The notes beneath the pieces were generated by a model. That model was not told where the DNA came from. It made no database searches and saw only the letters and a program-made list of their open reading frames with translations. Positions 24,137 to 32,269 of a stretch of DNA of 64,000 nucleotides are shown one piece after another. The translations under genes were made by a program, and so were the position numbers. Within the stretch, counting starts at the first letter, position 1; the number at the start of each line of letters is the position of its first letter. The DNA is from Desertibaculum subflavum (GTDB lineage: Bacteria > Pseudomonadota > Alphaproteobacteria > Ferrovibrionales > Ferrovibrionaceae), in NCBI GenBank assembly GCA_003576705.1, contig QOZS01000013.1, positions 1 to 64,000 of the forward strand, given 5' to 3'.

Positions 24137-24186
24137 AAGCCCTCTCCGCCCTCGAAGAGGGGGGAGAGGGTTGGGTGAGGTGGGGA
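24137..24186. repeat. REP-like palindromic repeat, left copy
   Basis: The element runs AAGCCCTCTCCGCCCTCGAA then GAGGGGGGAGAGGGTTGGGTGAGGTGGGG. It contains an internal inverted repeat (CCCTCTCC and GGAGAGGG). An inverted copy lies at 24759-24806. Such dispersed intergenic palindromes are common in GC-rich proteobacteria. Confidence 0.65.
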
Positions 24187-24243
24187 GGATATGGGTCGGG
24201 ATTGTGCGCAAGCGCGGATGCGTTGCGTGCAGTACGTATTCGG

Positions 24244-24618
24244 TTAAGCCAAATCAGCGAAGTCGTCATTGAACCGCTCGGCGGAATATCTCGCACGCCA
24301 ACCGCCGCTTCCCATGTACCAGCCAGACAGCTCACTCCCGCCATCAGTAGCCAGATCGATCTCCCTCCCGCTCTTGCTCACGAACTTGAGTCGCAGCAGA
24401 CCCTGGTCAATGGCATTCAAGAACTGAAATAGGACCTCGTCCACCGCATCCGGTATCACACCGGCGATGGCAGCGGGTTCTTCGACACAATGCCGCCATC
24501 GCATCGCGGCCGGCGAACGAGCGTCCGGCTGTAGTAGGCCGTCGCAGTTGCGAACGGCAGCATCCCTAATCTGCTGGATCAATACCGCGGCAAACTCTTC
24601 AAGGTCGGGATCTTGCAT
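24244..24618 (-). CDS. Orphan hypothetical protein
   Basis: A 124-residue soluble acidic frame starting ATG 24618 (MQDPDLEEFAAVLIQQIRDA) with GGAG about 9 bases upstream. Recognisable features are an N-terminal helix, two Cys (Cys25, Cys44) and a C-terminal part rich in Gly/Ser/Trp (GGSELSGWYMGSGGWRARY). I do not recognise the family. A longer in-frame start (24990) would run through a repeat and over cioB. The gene and surroundings have clearly lower GC than the rest of the window and lie between inverted REP-like repeats, which suggests acquisition. Real but unidentified. Confidence 0.6.
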   Translation of the reverse strand: MQDPDLEEFAAVLIQQIRDAAVRNCDGLLQPDARSPAAMRWRHCVEEPAAIAGVIPDAVDEVLFQFLNAIDQGLLRLKFVSKSGREIDLATDGGSELSGWYMGSGGWRARYSAERFNDDFADLA

Positions 24619-24758
24619 AGATCGCTCCATGGGGCGCCCACCGACGAAGACTACTCCAGGCTCCGATGCTCCGACATCGTCCACCCCGCATGCCATGGGC
24701 CGCGGTCTTTGCCGGATGCCGACTGCGCGCACACGAATCTCGTCGAGAAGCGGCGCGC

Positions 24759-24806
24759 CCCACCTCTCCCCAACCCTCTCCGCCCCTAAGGGGCAGAGAG
24801 GGCTTC
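24759..24806. repeat. REP-like palindromic repeat, right (inverted) copy
   Basis: Sequence CCCACCTCTCCCCAACCCTC then TCCGCCCCTAAGGGGCAGAGAGGGCTT. Its reverse complement aligns over about 47 bases with the repeat at 24137-24186, with few mismatches. The internal CCCCTAAGGGG palindrome is strong and could also fold in RNA. Confidence 0.65.
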
Positions 24807-24851
24807 CCGCACCGATTTTGGGAACGCGCTCGTTTGCTGGTCCGCGATTCT

Positions 24852-24941
24852 CTAGATCAGCGCGCGCAGACCGTAGGCGAGTAGCGCTACTGCCGCGAGG
24901 CCGCCGAGGTAGAGGGCGGCGAACCAGAGGGCGCGGGTCAA
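24852..24941 (-). CDS. DUF2474/CydX-like small subunit of the bd-type oxidase
   Basis: A 29-residue peptide, start TTG 24941, whose TTGA overlaps the cioB stop codon. It is one membrane helix with a basic N-terminus: TRALWFAALYLGGLAAVALL then AYGLRALI. The position immediately after cioB, the RxLWF opening and the length match the DUF2474 family of short peptides found with cyanide-insensitive oxidases, functionally comparable to CydX. The TTG start and tiny size make it easy to miss. It probably stabilises the oxidase complex. Confidence 0.75.
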   Translation of the reverse strand: MTRALWFAALYLGGLAAVALLAYGLRALI

Positions 24942-25930
24942 TGGTAGCCCTCACCTTCGGCCACCTTGCCGCGGAACACCCAGTAAGCATGCGCGGTGTA
25001 GGCCAGGATGATCGGGATCAGGATGACGACGCCGACCAGCAGGAACTTGAGGCTGGAGGGCGAGGCGGCGGCCTCCCAGATGGTGATCGCCCGCGGCACC
25101 GCGTAGGGCCAGAGGCTGATGCCGAGGCCGAGATAGGCGAGCAGGAAGATCGCGACCGTGAGCAGGAACGGCGCGAGCTCGCGGCCACGCCGGAGGCTCT
25201 GCCAGAGCTGCGCGCCGGCCGCGACAGTAGCGAGCGGCACCGGGGACAGCAGGAGCAGACGCGGCCAGGCGAACCAGCGCTCGGCGATCGCCGGCTGGGC
25301 GAGCGGGGTCCACAGGCTGACCACGCCGACGAAGCCGAGCACGACGACGACGAGGCGCATCGCCCAGTCCCGCGCCCAGGCCTGCAGGTGCCCGTCGGTC
25401 TTCAGCACCAGCCAGCAGGCGCCGAGCAGCGCATAGCCGGCGACGAGGCCGAGGCCGGTCATCAGCGCGAAGGGCGTGGCCCAGGCGAAGGGGCCGGCCG
25501 CCGCGTCGAAGCCCTCGACGAAGCGGCCGAGCACGATGCCCTGCATCAGCGCCGCGACGGTGGAGCCGCCGGCGAAGGCGGCGTCCCACAGGCCGCGGTC
25601 GCGGCCCTGCGCCTTGGGATGGAACTCGAAGGCGACGCCGCGCAGCACCAGCGCGATCAGCATCAGGATGATCGGCAGGTAGACCGCCGGCAGCACGGTC
25701 GCGTAGGCGACCGGGAAGGCGGCGAGCAACCCGCCGCCGCCGAGCACCAGCCAGGTCTCGTTGCCGTCCCAGACCGGGGCGACCGTCGCCATGATGCGGG
25801 CGCGGTCGCGTGTGTCGGCGAAGGGCGCCAGGATGCCGAGGCCGAGATCGAAGCCGTCGAGCAGCACGTACATCGCCACCGCGAAGGCGATGATGCCGGC
25901 CCAGATGATGGGTAGGTCGAGCTCGCTCAT
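24938..25930 (-). CDS. cioB: Cytochrome bd-type (cyanide-insensitive) quinol oxidase subunit II
   Basis: A 330-residue inner-membrane protein with about eight or nine helices. Family signatures include MYVLLDGFDLGLGILAPF, PVWDGNETWLVLGGGGLLAAFP and the WAWARDWAMR-like segment. Subunit II pairs with subunit I to hold the haem groups indirectly and complete quinol oxidation with reduction of oxygen to water. The ATG 25930 overlaps the cioA stop by 4 bases. An open extension of this frame upstream into cioA is not coding. Confidence 0.94.
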   Translation of the reverse strand: MSELDLPIIWAGIIAFAVAMYVLLDGFDLGLGILAPFADTRDRARIMATVAPVWDGNETWLVLGGGGLLAAFPVAYATVLPAVYLPIILMLIALVLRGVAFEFHPKAQGRDRGLWDAAFAGGSTVAALMQGIVLGRFVEGFDAAAGPFAWATPFALMTGLGLVAGYALLGACWLVLKTDGHLQAWARDWAMRLVVVVLGFVGVVSLWTPLAQPAIAERWFAWPRLLLLSPVPLATVAAGAQLWQSLRRGRELAPFLLTVAIFLLAYLGLGISLWPYAVPRAITIWEAAASPSSLKFLLVGVVILIPIILAYTAHAYWVFRGKVAEGEGYH

Positions 25931-27300
25931 GCGCGGCCTCCGTGCCAGGCGATGCCCGGCGGCGCGGCCTCCTTCGGCGCCTCGATGCCACGGTTGATCA
26001 GCCGCGCCACGTACCAGAGGAAGGCGCCGAGCAGGCCGACATAGACGATGACGAAGAGCGCGAGCGAGGTCAGCACCTCGCCCCGCGTCACCGGCGAGAC
26101 CGCGTCGGCGGTGCGCATCAGGCCGTAGACCACGAAGGGCTGGCGCCCGACTTCCGCCACCAGCCAGCCGGCCAGCACGGCGATGAATCCGCTCGGGCTC
26201 ATCGCCGTCAGCGCCCAGAGGAGCCAATTGGGCAGCCAGCGGCTGCCCGCCAGCCTGCGGCGCCAGAGCCGCCAGGCCGCAACCCAGGCCACCGCCACCA
26301 TCAGGAAGCCGATGCCGACCATGACGCGGAAGGCGAAGAACACGATCGGCACGTTGGGCCGGTCGGCCGGCGGCACTTCGGTCAGGCCCTTCACCTCGCC
26401 GTCCAGGTCGTGCGTCAGGATCAGGCTGGTCAGCTTGGGGATGGCGATCTCGAAATGATTCTTCTCCGCCGCCATGTCGGGCAGCGCGAAGAGGACCAGC
26501 GGCACGCCGCGCGCGGTCTGCCAGAGCCCTTCCATCGCCGCGACCTTGACCGGCTGATGCTCCTTCACGTTGAGCCCGTGCTGGTCGCCGAGGAAGACCT
26601 GCAGCGGTGCCAGGATCGCCGCCAGCACGACGCCGAGCGCCAGCGCGCGCCTGGCCTCGTCGCCGGCAACGCCGCGCAGCAGCTGCCAGGCCGAGACGCC
26701 GGCGACCGCGAAGGCGGAAGTGAGGAAGGCGGCCGTCACCATATGCGCCAGGCGGTGCGGGAAGGACGGGTTGAAGACGATGGCCCACCAGTCCTCCGGC
26801 ACGAAGCGGCCGCTGACCAGGACGAAGCCGGCGGGCGTCTGCATCCAGGAATTGGCGGCGAGGATCCAGAAGGCGGAGATCACCGTGCCGACCGCCACCA
26901 TGGCGGTGGCGAGGAGATGGAGGCGCGGCCCCACCTTGTCCCAGCCGAACAGCATGATGCCGAGGAAGCCGGCTTCGAGAAAAAACGCCGTCAGGACCTC
27001 GTAGCCCATCAGCGGCCCGAGGATGTCGCCAGTCGCCTGGGAGAAGGCGCTGAAATTGGTGCCGAACTGGTAGGAGAGCACCACGCCGGAGACGACGCCC
27101 ATGCCGAAGGCGAGCGCGAAGAGCCGGACCCAGAAGCCGTAGATGCGGCGCCAGGCCGCATCGCCGGTCTTCAGCCACAGTGCCTCGACGACCAGCAGGA
27201 AACCGGCGATCCCGATGGTGAAGGTCGGGAACAGGATGTGGAAGCCGATGGTGAAGCCGAACTGGATGCGCGCGAGCAGGGTCGCGTCGAAATGTTCCAT
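25927..27300 (-). CDS. cioA: Cytochrome bd-type (cyanide-insensitive) ubiquinol oxidase subunit I
   Basis: A 457-residue membrane protein with about nine helices. The haem b595 ligand is probably His21 (GFHILFPTF); another ligand His lies in RLAHMVTAAFLT; the quinol-binding loop has the short form typical of the Cio subclass. Motifs such as FGTNFSAFSQATGDILGPLMGYEVLTAFFLEAGFLG are diagnostic. It reduces oxygen with quinol without pumping protons and is favoured at low oxygen or under cyanide. First gene of the cioA-cioB-DUF2474 operon. Confidence 0.95.
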   Translation of the reverse strand: MEHFDATLLARIQFGFTIGFHILFPTFTIGIAGFLLVVEALWLKTGDAAWRRIYGFWVRLFALAFGMGVVSGVVLSYQFGTNFSAFSQATGDILGPLMGYEVLTAFFLEAGFLGIMLFGWDKVGPRLHLLATAMVAVGTVISAFWILAANSWMQTPAGFVLVSGRFVPEDWWAIVFNPSFPHRLAHMVTAAFLTSAFAVAGVSAWQLLRGVAGDEARRALALGVVLAAILAPLQVFLGDQHGLNVKEHQPVKVAAMEGLWQTARGVPLVLFALPDMAAEKNHFEIAIPKLTSLILTHDLDGEVKGLTEVPPADRPNVPIVFFAFRVMVGIGFLMVAVAWVAAWRLWRRRLAGSRWLPNWLLWALTAMSPSGFIAVLAGWLVAEVGRQPFVVYGLMRTADAVSPVTRGEVLTSLALFVIVYVGLLGAFLWYVARLINRGIEAPKEAAPPGIAWHGGRA

Positions 27301-27396
27301 CCCGCCCTCCTGACGCCACGGCCCTCACCCAATTCACATAGGGCGCCGCGGGTTTCCGTGCAGTGCGAGATTCCGCCGCACCGCCTCCGGCAGGAA

Positions 27397-28257
27397 CTAG
27401 TTGATCGCCGCTTCGCTCGCCGGATCGCCGGCAATCCGGCTGTGCCACATGATGCGCGGCTCGGTCATGTCCCAGGGCATCGCCCGGTGCAGCAGGCAGC
27501 GATTGTCCCAGATCACGGCCTCGCCCGGCTTCCAGCTGTGGTGATAGGTGCGCGGTGCCTGGCAGGCGAACTCGACCAGGCCGTCGAGCAGGCGCTCGGA
27601 TTCCTCGGGCTCCATCCCGGGGATGTTGTGGGCGTGGCGGCCGATCAGCAGCGACTTGCGGCCGGTTTCCGGATGCGTCTTCACCAGCGGGCGGAGCGGC
27701 ACCGGCCCGTCATGCAGGCCATAGCCGCTGTACTCGCTCTTCTTGTCCTTGTGCTGGAAGCCGGCCTTGGCCTGGCTGTAATGCAGCGAGTGATAGGCCG
27801 AGAGCCGCTCGACGCGGTCGCGCACCGCTGCGTCCAGCGCATCGTAGGCCGCGCGCATATCGGCCCAGCCCGTCTCGCCGCGCGCCGACGGCACCACCTT
27901 GGCCGAGAACACCGCACCCTTGGCCTGCAGCGGCATGTAGGTGCTGTCGGCATGCCAGCCCATATTGCCCTTCAGGATCTTGACCACGTCGTCGTTGTCC
28001 GCCTCGCGGCGGAGCGTGCCGTCGGATTTCACGTTGCTGATCGCCGCCATCTCGAATTCGAGCGCGCCGAAGCGCCGCGCGAAGGCGATCTGCTGCTCGC
28101 GGGTCAGGAACTGCCCGGGGAAGATCAGCAACGCATGCTCGAGCCAGGTGGCGTAGAGCTCGCGGAAGGCCGGCTCGTCCAGGTTGGCGAGCTTCAGGTT
28201 GGTCACCACGGCGCCGAAGGTGGCGTCGACCGGGGCGACATCGAAATGCTGCGGCAT
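27397..28257 (-). CDS. TauD/TfdA-family 2-oxoglutarate/Fe(II) dioxygenase
   Basis: A 286-residue cytoplasmic dioxygenase. The iron triad is His102-x-Asp104 (GWHADSTY) and His257 (NRCLLHRAMPWD); Arg274 (HSRI) should bind 2-oxoglutarate. The N-terminus (FGAVVTNLKLANLD) is typical of the TauD/TfdA family. Substrate is unknown; members hydroxylate sulfonates, phenoxyacids or other small acids. The gene is a single unit between cioA and an XRE regulator on the same strand. Confidence 0.9.
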   Translation of the reverse strand: MPQHFDVAPVDATFGAVVTNLKLANLDEPAFRELYATWLEHALLIFPGQFLTREQQIAFARRFGALEFEMAAISNVKSDGTLRREADNDDVVKILKGNMGWHADSTYMPLQAKGAVFSAKVVPSARGETGWADMRAAYDALDAAVRDRVERLSAYHSLHYSQAKAGFQHKDKKSEYSGYGLHDGPVPLRPLVKTHPETGRKSLLIGRHAHNIPGMEPEESERLLDGLVEFACQAPRTYHHSWKPGEAVIWDNRCLLHRAMPWDMTEPRIMWHSRIAGDPASEAAIN

Positions 28258-28315
28258 TGCGCTTCCTCCGCACAGAACCGGCCGTTCTCGGCCGTTGCCG
28301 GAGAGTATAGCAGCG

Positions 28316-29143
28316 TCATTTCGTCCTGCCGGGCGCCGCCGCCCATCGGCGGAACAGGCTCGCCGTCGCTTCGTCCATGGCGAAGAAGCTCTCCACCCGC
28401 AGCTCCTCGGCCGTCACGTCGCGCGGGGTGCCGAGCGTGGCGATGGCGGTGAACAGGTTGAGCGCGGTGCCGTCCTTGCGGAAGCGCATCGGCAGGACGG
28501 GGCCGCCATCGCTCTCCTCCGTCGCGGCGTCGACGGCCTGGCGCACGCCGTCATAGGCGAGCAGGCGGGCGAGCAGCGCCGCCGTCGCCGCGTTGCCGTC
28601 GGCGGCCGCATCGGCCTCGACGCTGCGGATGAAATGGCGCACCACTTCCCGCCAGTTCTCCAGATAGGGCCGGAGCACACCGGGCGCGACCAGCGCATCG
28701 GCCATGTTGATCGCCGTGCCGGGCGCGACCGGGCCGACCAGGAACTCGACCAGCCGCACCGCCGCGCCATTGGCCTGGAGCAGGTTCCAATGCCGGTCGA
28801 CCGCGACCGCGGGAAATGGTTCCTGCTGCGCCAGCATGAAGTCGACGGCGCTCCGCACCTGCGCCATCGCCGGCGCGGCGAGATCGGTCTCGCGCCAGAC
28901 CGGTGCGAAGCCGGCGGCGACCAGCAGCGCGTTGCGCTGGCGCAACGGCACGCTGAGCGTATCGGCGAGGCGCAGCACCATGTCGCGGCTCGGCTGCGCG
29001 CGGCCGAGCTCGAGGAAGCTCAAATGCCGCTGCGAGATGCCGGCTTCGCCGGCCAGCGCGAGCTGCGAAAGGCCGCGCCGCGCGCGCCACCATTTCAGCC
29101 GCGCAGCGAAGTCGTTCGCGCGCGCATCCGTCCGCTTCTGCAT
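28316..29143 (-). CDS. XRE-family regulator with MmyB-like ligand-binding domain
   Basis: A 275-residue regulator: N-terminal helix-turn-helix (about residues 12-66: RRGLSQLALAGEAGISQRHLSFLELG) and a C-terminal MmyB-like ligand-binding domain (about 95-260, PAVAVDRHWNLLQANGAA). I chose ATG 29143 since GGAGG lies 6 bases before it; a longer frame to 29212 has no RBS. It is divergent from the EamA transporter gene and may control it; the ligand is unknown. Confidence 0.9.
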   Translation of the reverse strand: MQKRTDARANDFAARLKWWRARRGLSQLALAGEAGISQRHLSFLELGRAQPSRDMVLRLADTLSVPLRQRNALLVAAGFAPVWRETDLAAPAMAQVRSAVDFMLAQQEPFPAVAVDRHWNLLQANGAAVRLVEFLVGPVAPGTAINMADALVAPGVLRPYLENWREVVRHFIRSVEADAAADGNAATAALLARLLAYDGVRQAVDAATEESDGGPVLPMRFRKDGTALNLFTAIATLGTPRDVTAEELRVESFFAMDEATASLFRRWAAAPGRTK

Positions 29144-29241
29144 GAATACCTCCGGCGTAGTTGCGCGCCGGCCCTCCTCCGCCACGATGCCACAGCGCCG
29201 GATGCGCGGCACGGGGGAAGCGGTGACCAGAGAATACCAAG

Positions 29242-30129
29242 ATGGGTGAAGGGCTGGGCGTTCTGCTCGCCATCGTGTCGAGCGCGCTCGGCGGCAGCGC
29301 GGCGGCGATCACCCGCTATCTGGTGACGAGCGCCGATCCGGTCACCATCGCGCTGCTGCGCTGGGGCATCGGCTTTGCCTGCGTGGCGCCGGTGGCGCTG
29401 GCCTTGCGCGTGCGCTGGCCGGCGCGGCGCGACTGGCCGGCGGTGGCGGCGCTCGGCATCGCCTTCTTCGGCCTGTTCTTCATCCTCTACAACATCGCCG
29501 TCGGCTACACGACCGCCGCGCGCGCCAGCCTCGCGCTGGCTACACTGCCGCTGCAGACCATGCTGATCGGCGCCGCGTTGCGCATCGAGCCGCTGACGCG
29601 CCGCAAGTCCGCCGGTGTCGCCGTCGCCATGCTGGGCGTGGCGGCGGCGCTGGCGACCGGTCTCGCCGCCGCGCCCGCCGGCGCGTGGCGCGGCGAGCTG
29701 ATCATGATCGGCGCGGTGTTCTGCATGGCGTTCTACAACGTGCTGTCGCGCCCGTTCATGCAACGGTCGAGCGCGCTCGGCTTCCTCGCCGTCGGCATGG
29801 GCGCCGGCGCCGCGGCGCTGCTCGCGGTGGCCATGCTGACCGGGCGAATCGCGGTGCTGCAGCAATTCGGCCCAAGCGAATGGGCCGCCGGCCTCTATCT
29901 GGGCGCCGGCGGCGGCGCAGCCGCTTTCATCCTGTGGGTGCTCGCCTTGCAACGTGCGAGCCCGACCCGCGTCGCCACCACGATGACGGTGAACCCGGTC
30001 GCCGCCGGCCTGCTGGCGACGCAGCTGGTCGGCGAGCCGATCACGCCGAACCTGGTGCTCGGCCTGGTCGCCGTGTTCGCCGGCATCTGGCTGGCGACGA
30101 CGGAAGCGCGCAAGCGCGTGCCGGCTTGA
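29242..30129 (+). CDS. EamA-family (DMT) transporter
   Basis: A 295-residue inner-membrane protein with ten hydrophobic helices in two EamA repeats (about 5-135 and 150-285), e.g. ITRYLVTSADPVTIALLRWGIGF and GELIMIGAVFCMAFYNVLSR. It probably exports a metabolite or amino acid. It is divergent from an XRE-type regulator that may control it and precedes a small monooxygenase-like gene. Confidence 0.9.
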   Translation: MGEGLGVLLAIVSSALGGSAAAITRYLVTSADPVTIALLRWGIGFACVAPVALALRVRWPARRDWPAVAALGIAFFGLFFILYNIAVGYTTAARASLALATLPLQTMLIGAALRIEPLTRRKSAGVAVAMLGVAAALATGLAAAPAGAWRGELIMIGAVFCMAFYNVLSRPFMQRSSALGFLAVGMGAGAAALLAVAMLTGRIAVLQQFGPSEWAAGLYLGAGGGAAAFILWVLALQRASPTRVATTMTVNPVAAGLLATQLVGEPITPNLVLGLVAVFAGIWLATTEARKRVPA

Positions 30130-30191
30130 GCCGAGCTTGCGCAGGCACGGAACCTGCAGGCGGCGCGACGGAACCGACCGGAGGCCACCGC

Positions 30192-30491
30192 ATGCTGACC
30201 ATCACCGCCATCATCCGCGCCCGCCGGGGCAGCGAGCAGACCATGCGCGAGGCATTGCTGGACGTCGCCGCCCATGTCCGCGCCAACGAGCCGGGAACGC
30301 TCGGCTTCTACATTGCGCAGGGCGGCGACGATCCCCGCCTGTTCACCACCTATGAGCGCTTCGCCGACCGGGCGGCGATGGACCGGCACAACGGGTCCGA
30401 CGTCGTCGCCCGCTTCTTCGCCATCGCCAGGCCGATTCTCGACGGCGAGGTGGTGCTGGTGACGGGCACGGAGAACTCGCACAAGGCGTAA
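30192..30491 (+). CDS. Antibiotic biosynthesis monooxygenase-type (ABM) protein
   Basis: A 99-residue ferredoxin-like dimeric alpha-beta protein: MLTITAIIRARRGSEQTMRE, ALLDVAAHVRANEPGTLGFYI and YERFADRAAMDRHNGSD are typical of the ABM/quinol monooxygenase family (YgiN-like). Members oxidise quinols or bind small aromatic substrates. ATG 30192 gives the family-standard length. It probably belongs with the preceding transporter gene (62-bp gap), but the link is weak. Confidence 0.88.
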   Translation: MLTITAIIRARRGSEQTMREALLDVAAHVRANEPGTLGFYIAQGGDDPRLFTTYERFADRAAMDRHNGSDVVARFFAIARPILDGEVVLVTGTENSHKA

Positions 30492-30512
30492 TCGTCTACG
30501 CCACAACCACGC

Positions 30513-30923
30513 TCACCTGGCGCGCATCACGCCAGCGATCCAGCGCAGCGCTTCCTCCCGGTCGCGGAAAGCCTCGACCAGATCGCCGCGCCCGGCCAGC
30601 TCGGAATACGAGCGGAACATGCGGATCATGCCGTAGCCGACTTCGTCGGCGACCACGAAGGCGCGCGGCGCGCCGGGGACGAAGGGCGTGCCGGCGGCGA
30701 TCCGCTTCACCGCATCGGTATCGATCGCCGCCGCATCGGCCCGGGTGTAGTCGAACAGCAGCGCGAAGGCGGGATCGAAAGCCGGGTCGGCGCGCACCTG
30801 GGCCTGCGCCGCCGCCAGCGTTTGGAGCGTGACCTTGCCGATATAGGTGACGATGACGAGGCGGCGTGCCGGATCGATCTCCCAGGTGATCGACGGCACG
30901 GCCTCGTCCCCCGGGCCGGTCAT
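30513..30923 (-). CDS. STAS/SpoIIAA-like domain protein
   Basis: A 136-residue protein with a SpoIIAA/STAS-like alpha-beta pattern: SITWEIDPARRLVIVTYIGKV, a LLFDYTRADAAAI strand-helix and a C-terminal helix EEALRWIAGVM. Such domains bind nucleotides or lipids or act as anti-sigma antagonists; nothing specific can be assigned. The ATG at 30923 overlaps the ppa stop by 4 bases. An N-terminal extension to 31004 would be antisense-like Arg/Gly-rich sequence and is rejected. Confidence 0.75.
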   Translation of the reverse strand: MTGPGDEAVPSITWEIDPARRLVIVTYIGKVTLQTLAAAQAQVRADPAFDPAFALLFDYTRADAAAIDTDAVKRIAAGTPFVPGAPRAFVVADEVGYGMIRMFRSYSELAGRGDLVEAFRDREEALRWIAGVMRAR

Positions 30924-31450
30924 CGCCCGCGCGCTCGCTCGATGCCCTCGCGAATCATGCGCTTGGCCGCATCCGGCCCGACCCATTCCACGATGGTGAC
31001 CCACTTGCCCTTTTCCAGGTCCTTGTAGTGCTGGAAGAAGTGGGCGATCTGGTCGAGCAGGATCTTCGGCAGGTCGCTGTAGCTGGTCACGCCAGTGAAG
31101 AAGGGATGCAGCTTGTCGACCGGCACGGCGATGATCTTCTCGTCCTCGCCCGCCTCGTCCTTCATCAGCAGCGCCCCGATCGGCCGGCAGCGGATCACGG
31201 CGCCCGGCACCACCGGCGTCTGGCTCACCACCAGCACGTCGACCGGATCGCCGTCGCCCGACAGCGTGTGCGGCACGAAGCCGTAATTCGCCGGGTACTG
31301 CATCGAGGTGTGCAGGAAGCGGTCGACGAACAGCGCGCCCGATTCCTTGTCGAGCTCGTACTTCACCGGCAGCCCGCCCTGCGGGATCTCGATGATGGCG
31401 TTCACGTCATCCGGCGGCGCCACGCCGGTCGGGATCTTCGAGACGTCCAT
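30920..31450 (-). CDS. ppa: Inorganic pyrophosphatase
   Basis: A 176-residue cytoplasmic family I pyrophosphatase that hydrolyses pyrophosphate released by biosynthesis. Active-site motifs are visible: EIPQGGLPVKYELDKESG, YPANYGFVPHTLSGDGDPVDVLV (the diagnostic DGDPVDVLV) and MKDEAGEDEKIIAVP. Length is typical. It starts the short operon with the STAS-like gene. Confidence 0.97.
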   Translation of the reverse strand: MDVSKIPTGVAPPDDVNAIIEIPQGGLPVKYELDKESGALFVDRFLHTSMQYPANYGFVPHTLSGDGDPVDVLVVSQTPVVPGAVIRCRPIGALLMKDEAGEDEKIIAVPVDKLHPFFTGVTSYSDLPKILLDQIAHFFQHYKDLEKGKWVTIVEWVGPDAAKRMIREGIERARGR

Positions 31451-31483
31451 ATGGAGCCTCCTGGACTTAAGGTGGCGCCGATC

Positions 31484-32269
31484 TTACGCCTGCTCCCGCC
31501 CCTTCAGCATCCCGACCAGTTGATCGTGCACGCCCGGTGCGGCCGCGAGCACCGAGGGATGCCGCGTGCCGAGGGTGGCGAAGTCGAGCTCGTCGCCGTT
31601 GACCGTGGTGCTGCGCGCGCCGGCTTCTTCGAGGATCAGGTGGGCGGCGGCGATGTCCCAGTCGCTTTTCGGCGTCATGGAGATCGCCGCCTCGAAGTCG
31701 CCGGCCGCCACCTTGACCATGCGGTAGGCGATCGAGTTCATGTATTTGAAGCTGGCGCCGGGGGTCTGCTCGATCCACTTGTTGCGCTCGAAGGTGCGCT
31801 GGCTGGCGAGCAGGCGGGCGCCGGCGAGATCGGGGCGTGCGCTGGCGCGGATCGGCTTGTCGTTCAGCCGGGCGCCGCCGCCGGCCACCGCCTCGTACAT
31901 CTCCCCCGTCGCCGGGTTGAACACCGCGGCGGCGACCGGGCGGCCCTGGTCGACCAGGGCGGCGCAGACGGTGAATTCGGGCTTGCGCTGGATGAAGGCG
32001 CGGGTGCCGTCGATCGGGTCGACCACCCAGACGCGGTCGGCATCGCGGGCATGCTCGTCGGATTCCTCCGACAGCCAGCCATAGCCGGCCCTGGCTTCGT
32101 AGAGGCGCTGGTGCAGCAGCTTGTCGATGGCGACATCGGCCTCGCTGACCGGGTCGTCGGGATATTTCTCCCAGGTCTTGAAGCTGCCCTCGAAGAAGAC
32201 GCGGGCGAGCGCGCCCGCCTCGCGCACCGCCTCGATCAGGAGCGCGTGGTCAGCCTGGAGATCGGCCAT
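31484..32269 (-). CDS. cysQ: 3'(2'),5'-bisphosphate nucleotidase / inositol monophosphatase family (CysQ-like)
   Basis: A 261-residue Mg-dependent, lithium-sensitive-type phosphatase. Metal-site motifs: GWLSEESDE (Glu-Glu), VVDPIDGTRAFI (DPIDGT) and SDWDIAAAHLILEEAGA (WDxAA). Order and length match CysQ, which degrades the PAP by-product of sulfate assimilation; a histidinol- or inositol-phosphatase activity cannot be excluded by sequence alone. The ATG 32269 touches the stop of the pmbA-type gene, so the two are cotranscribed. Confidence 0.88.
   Translation of the reverse strand: MADLQADHALLIEAVREAGALARVFFEGSFKTWEKYPDDPVSEADVAIDKLLHQRLYEARAGYGWLSEESDEHARDADRVWVVDPIDGTRAFIQRKPEFTVCAALVDQGRPVAAAVFNPATGEMYEAVAGGGARLNDKPIRASARPDLAGARLLASQRTFERNKWIEQTPGASFKYMNSIAYRMVKVAAGDFEAAISMTPKSDWDIAAAHLILEEAGARSTTVNGDELDFATLGTRHPSVLAAAPGVHDQLVGMLKGREQA

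Noticed and set aside
24938..27448. One 836-codon frame joining cioB with the region of cioA
   Set aside because: It is the cioB frame running open through the cioA gene in another frame. Separate cioA (25927-27300) and cioB starts, signatures and a 4-base overlap are clear.
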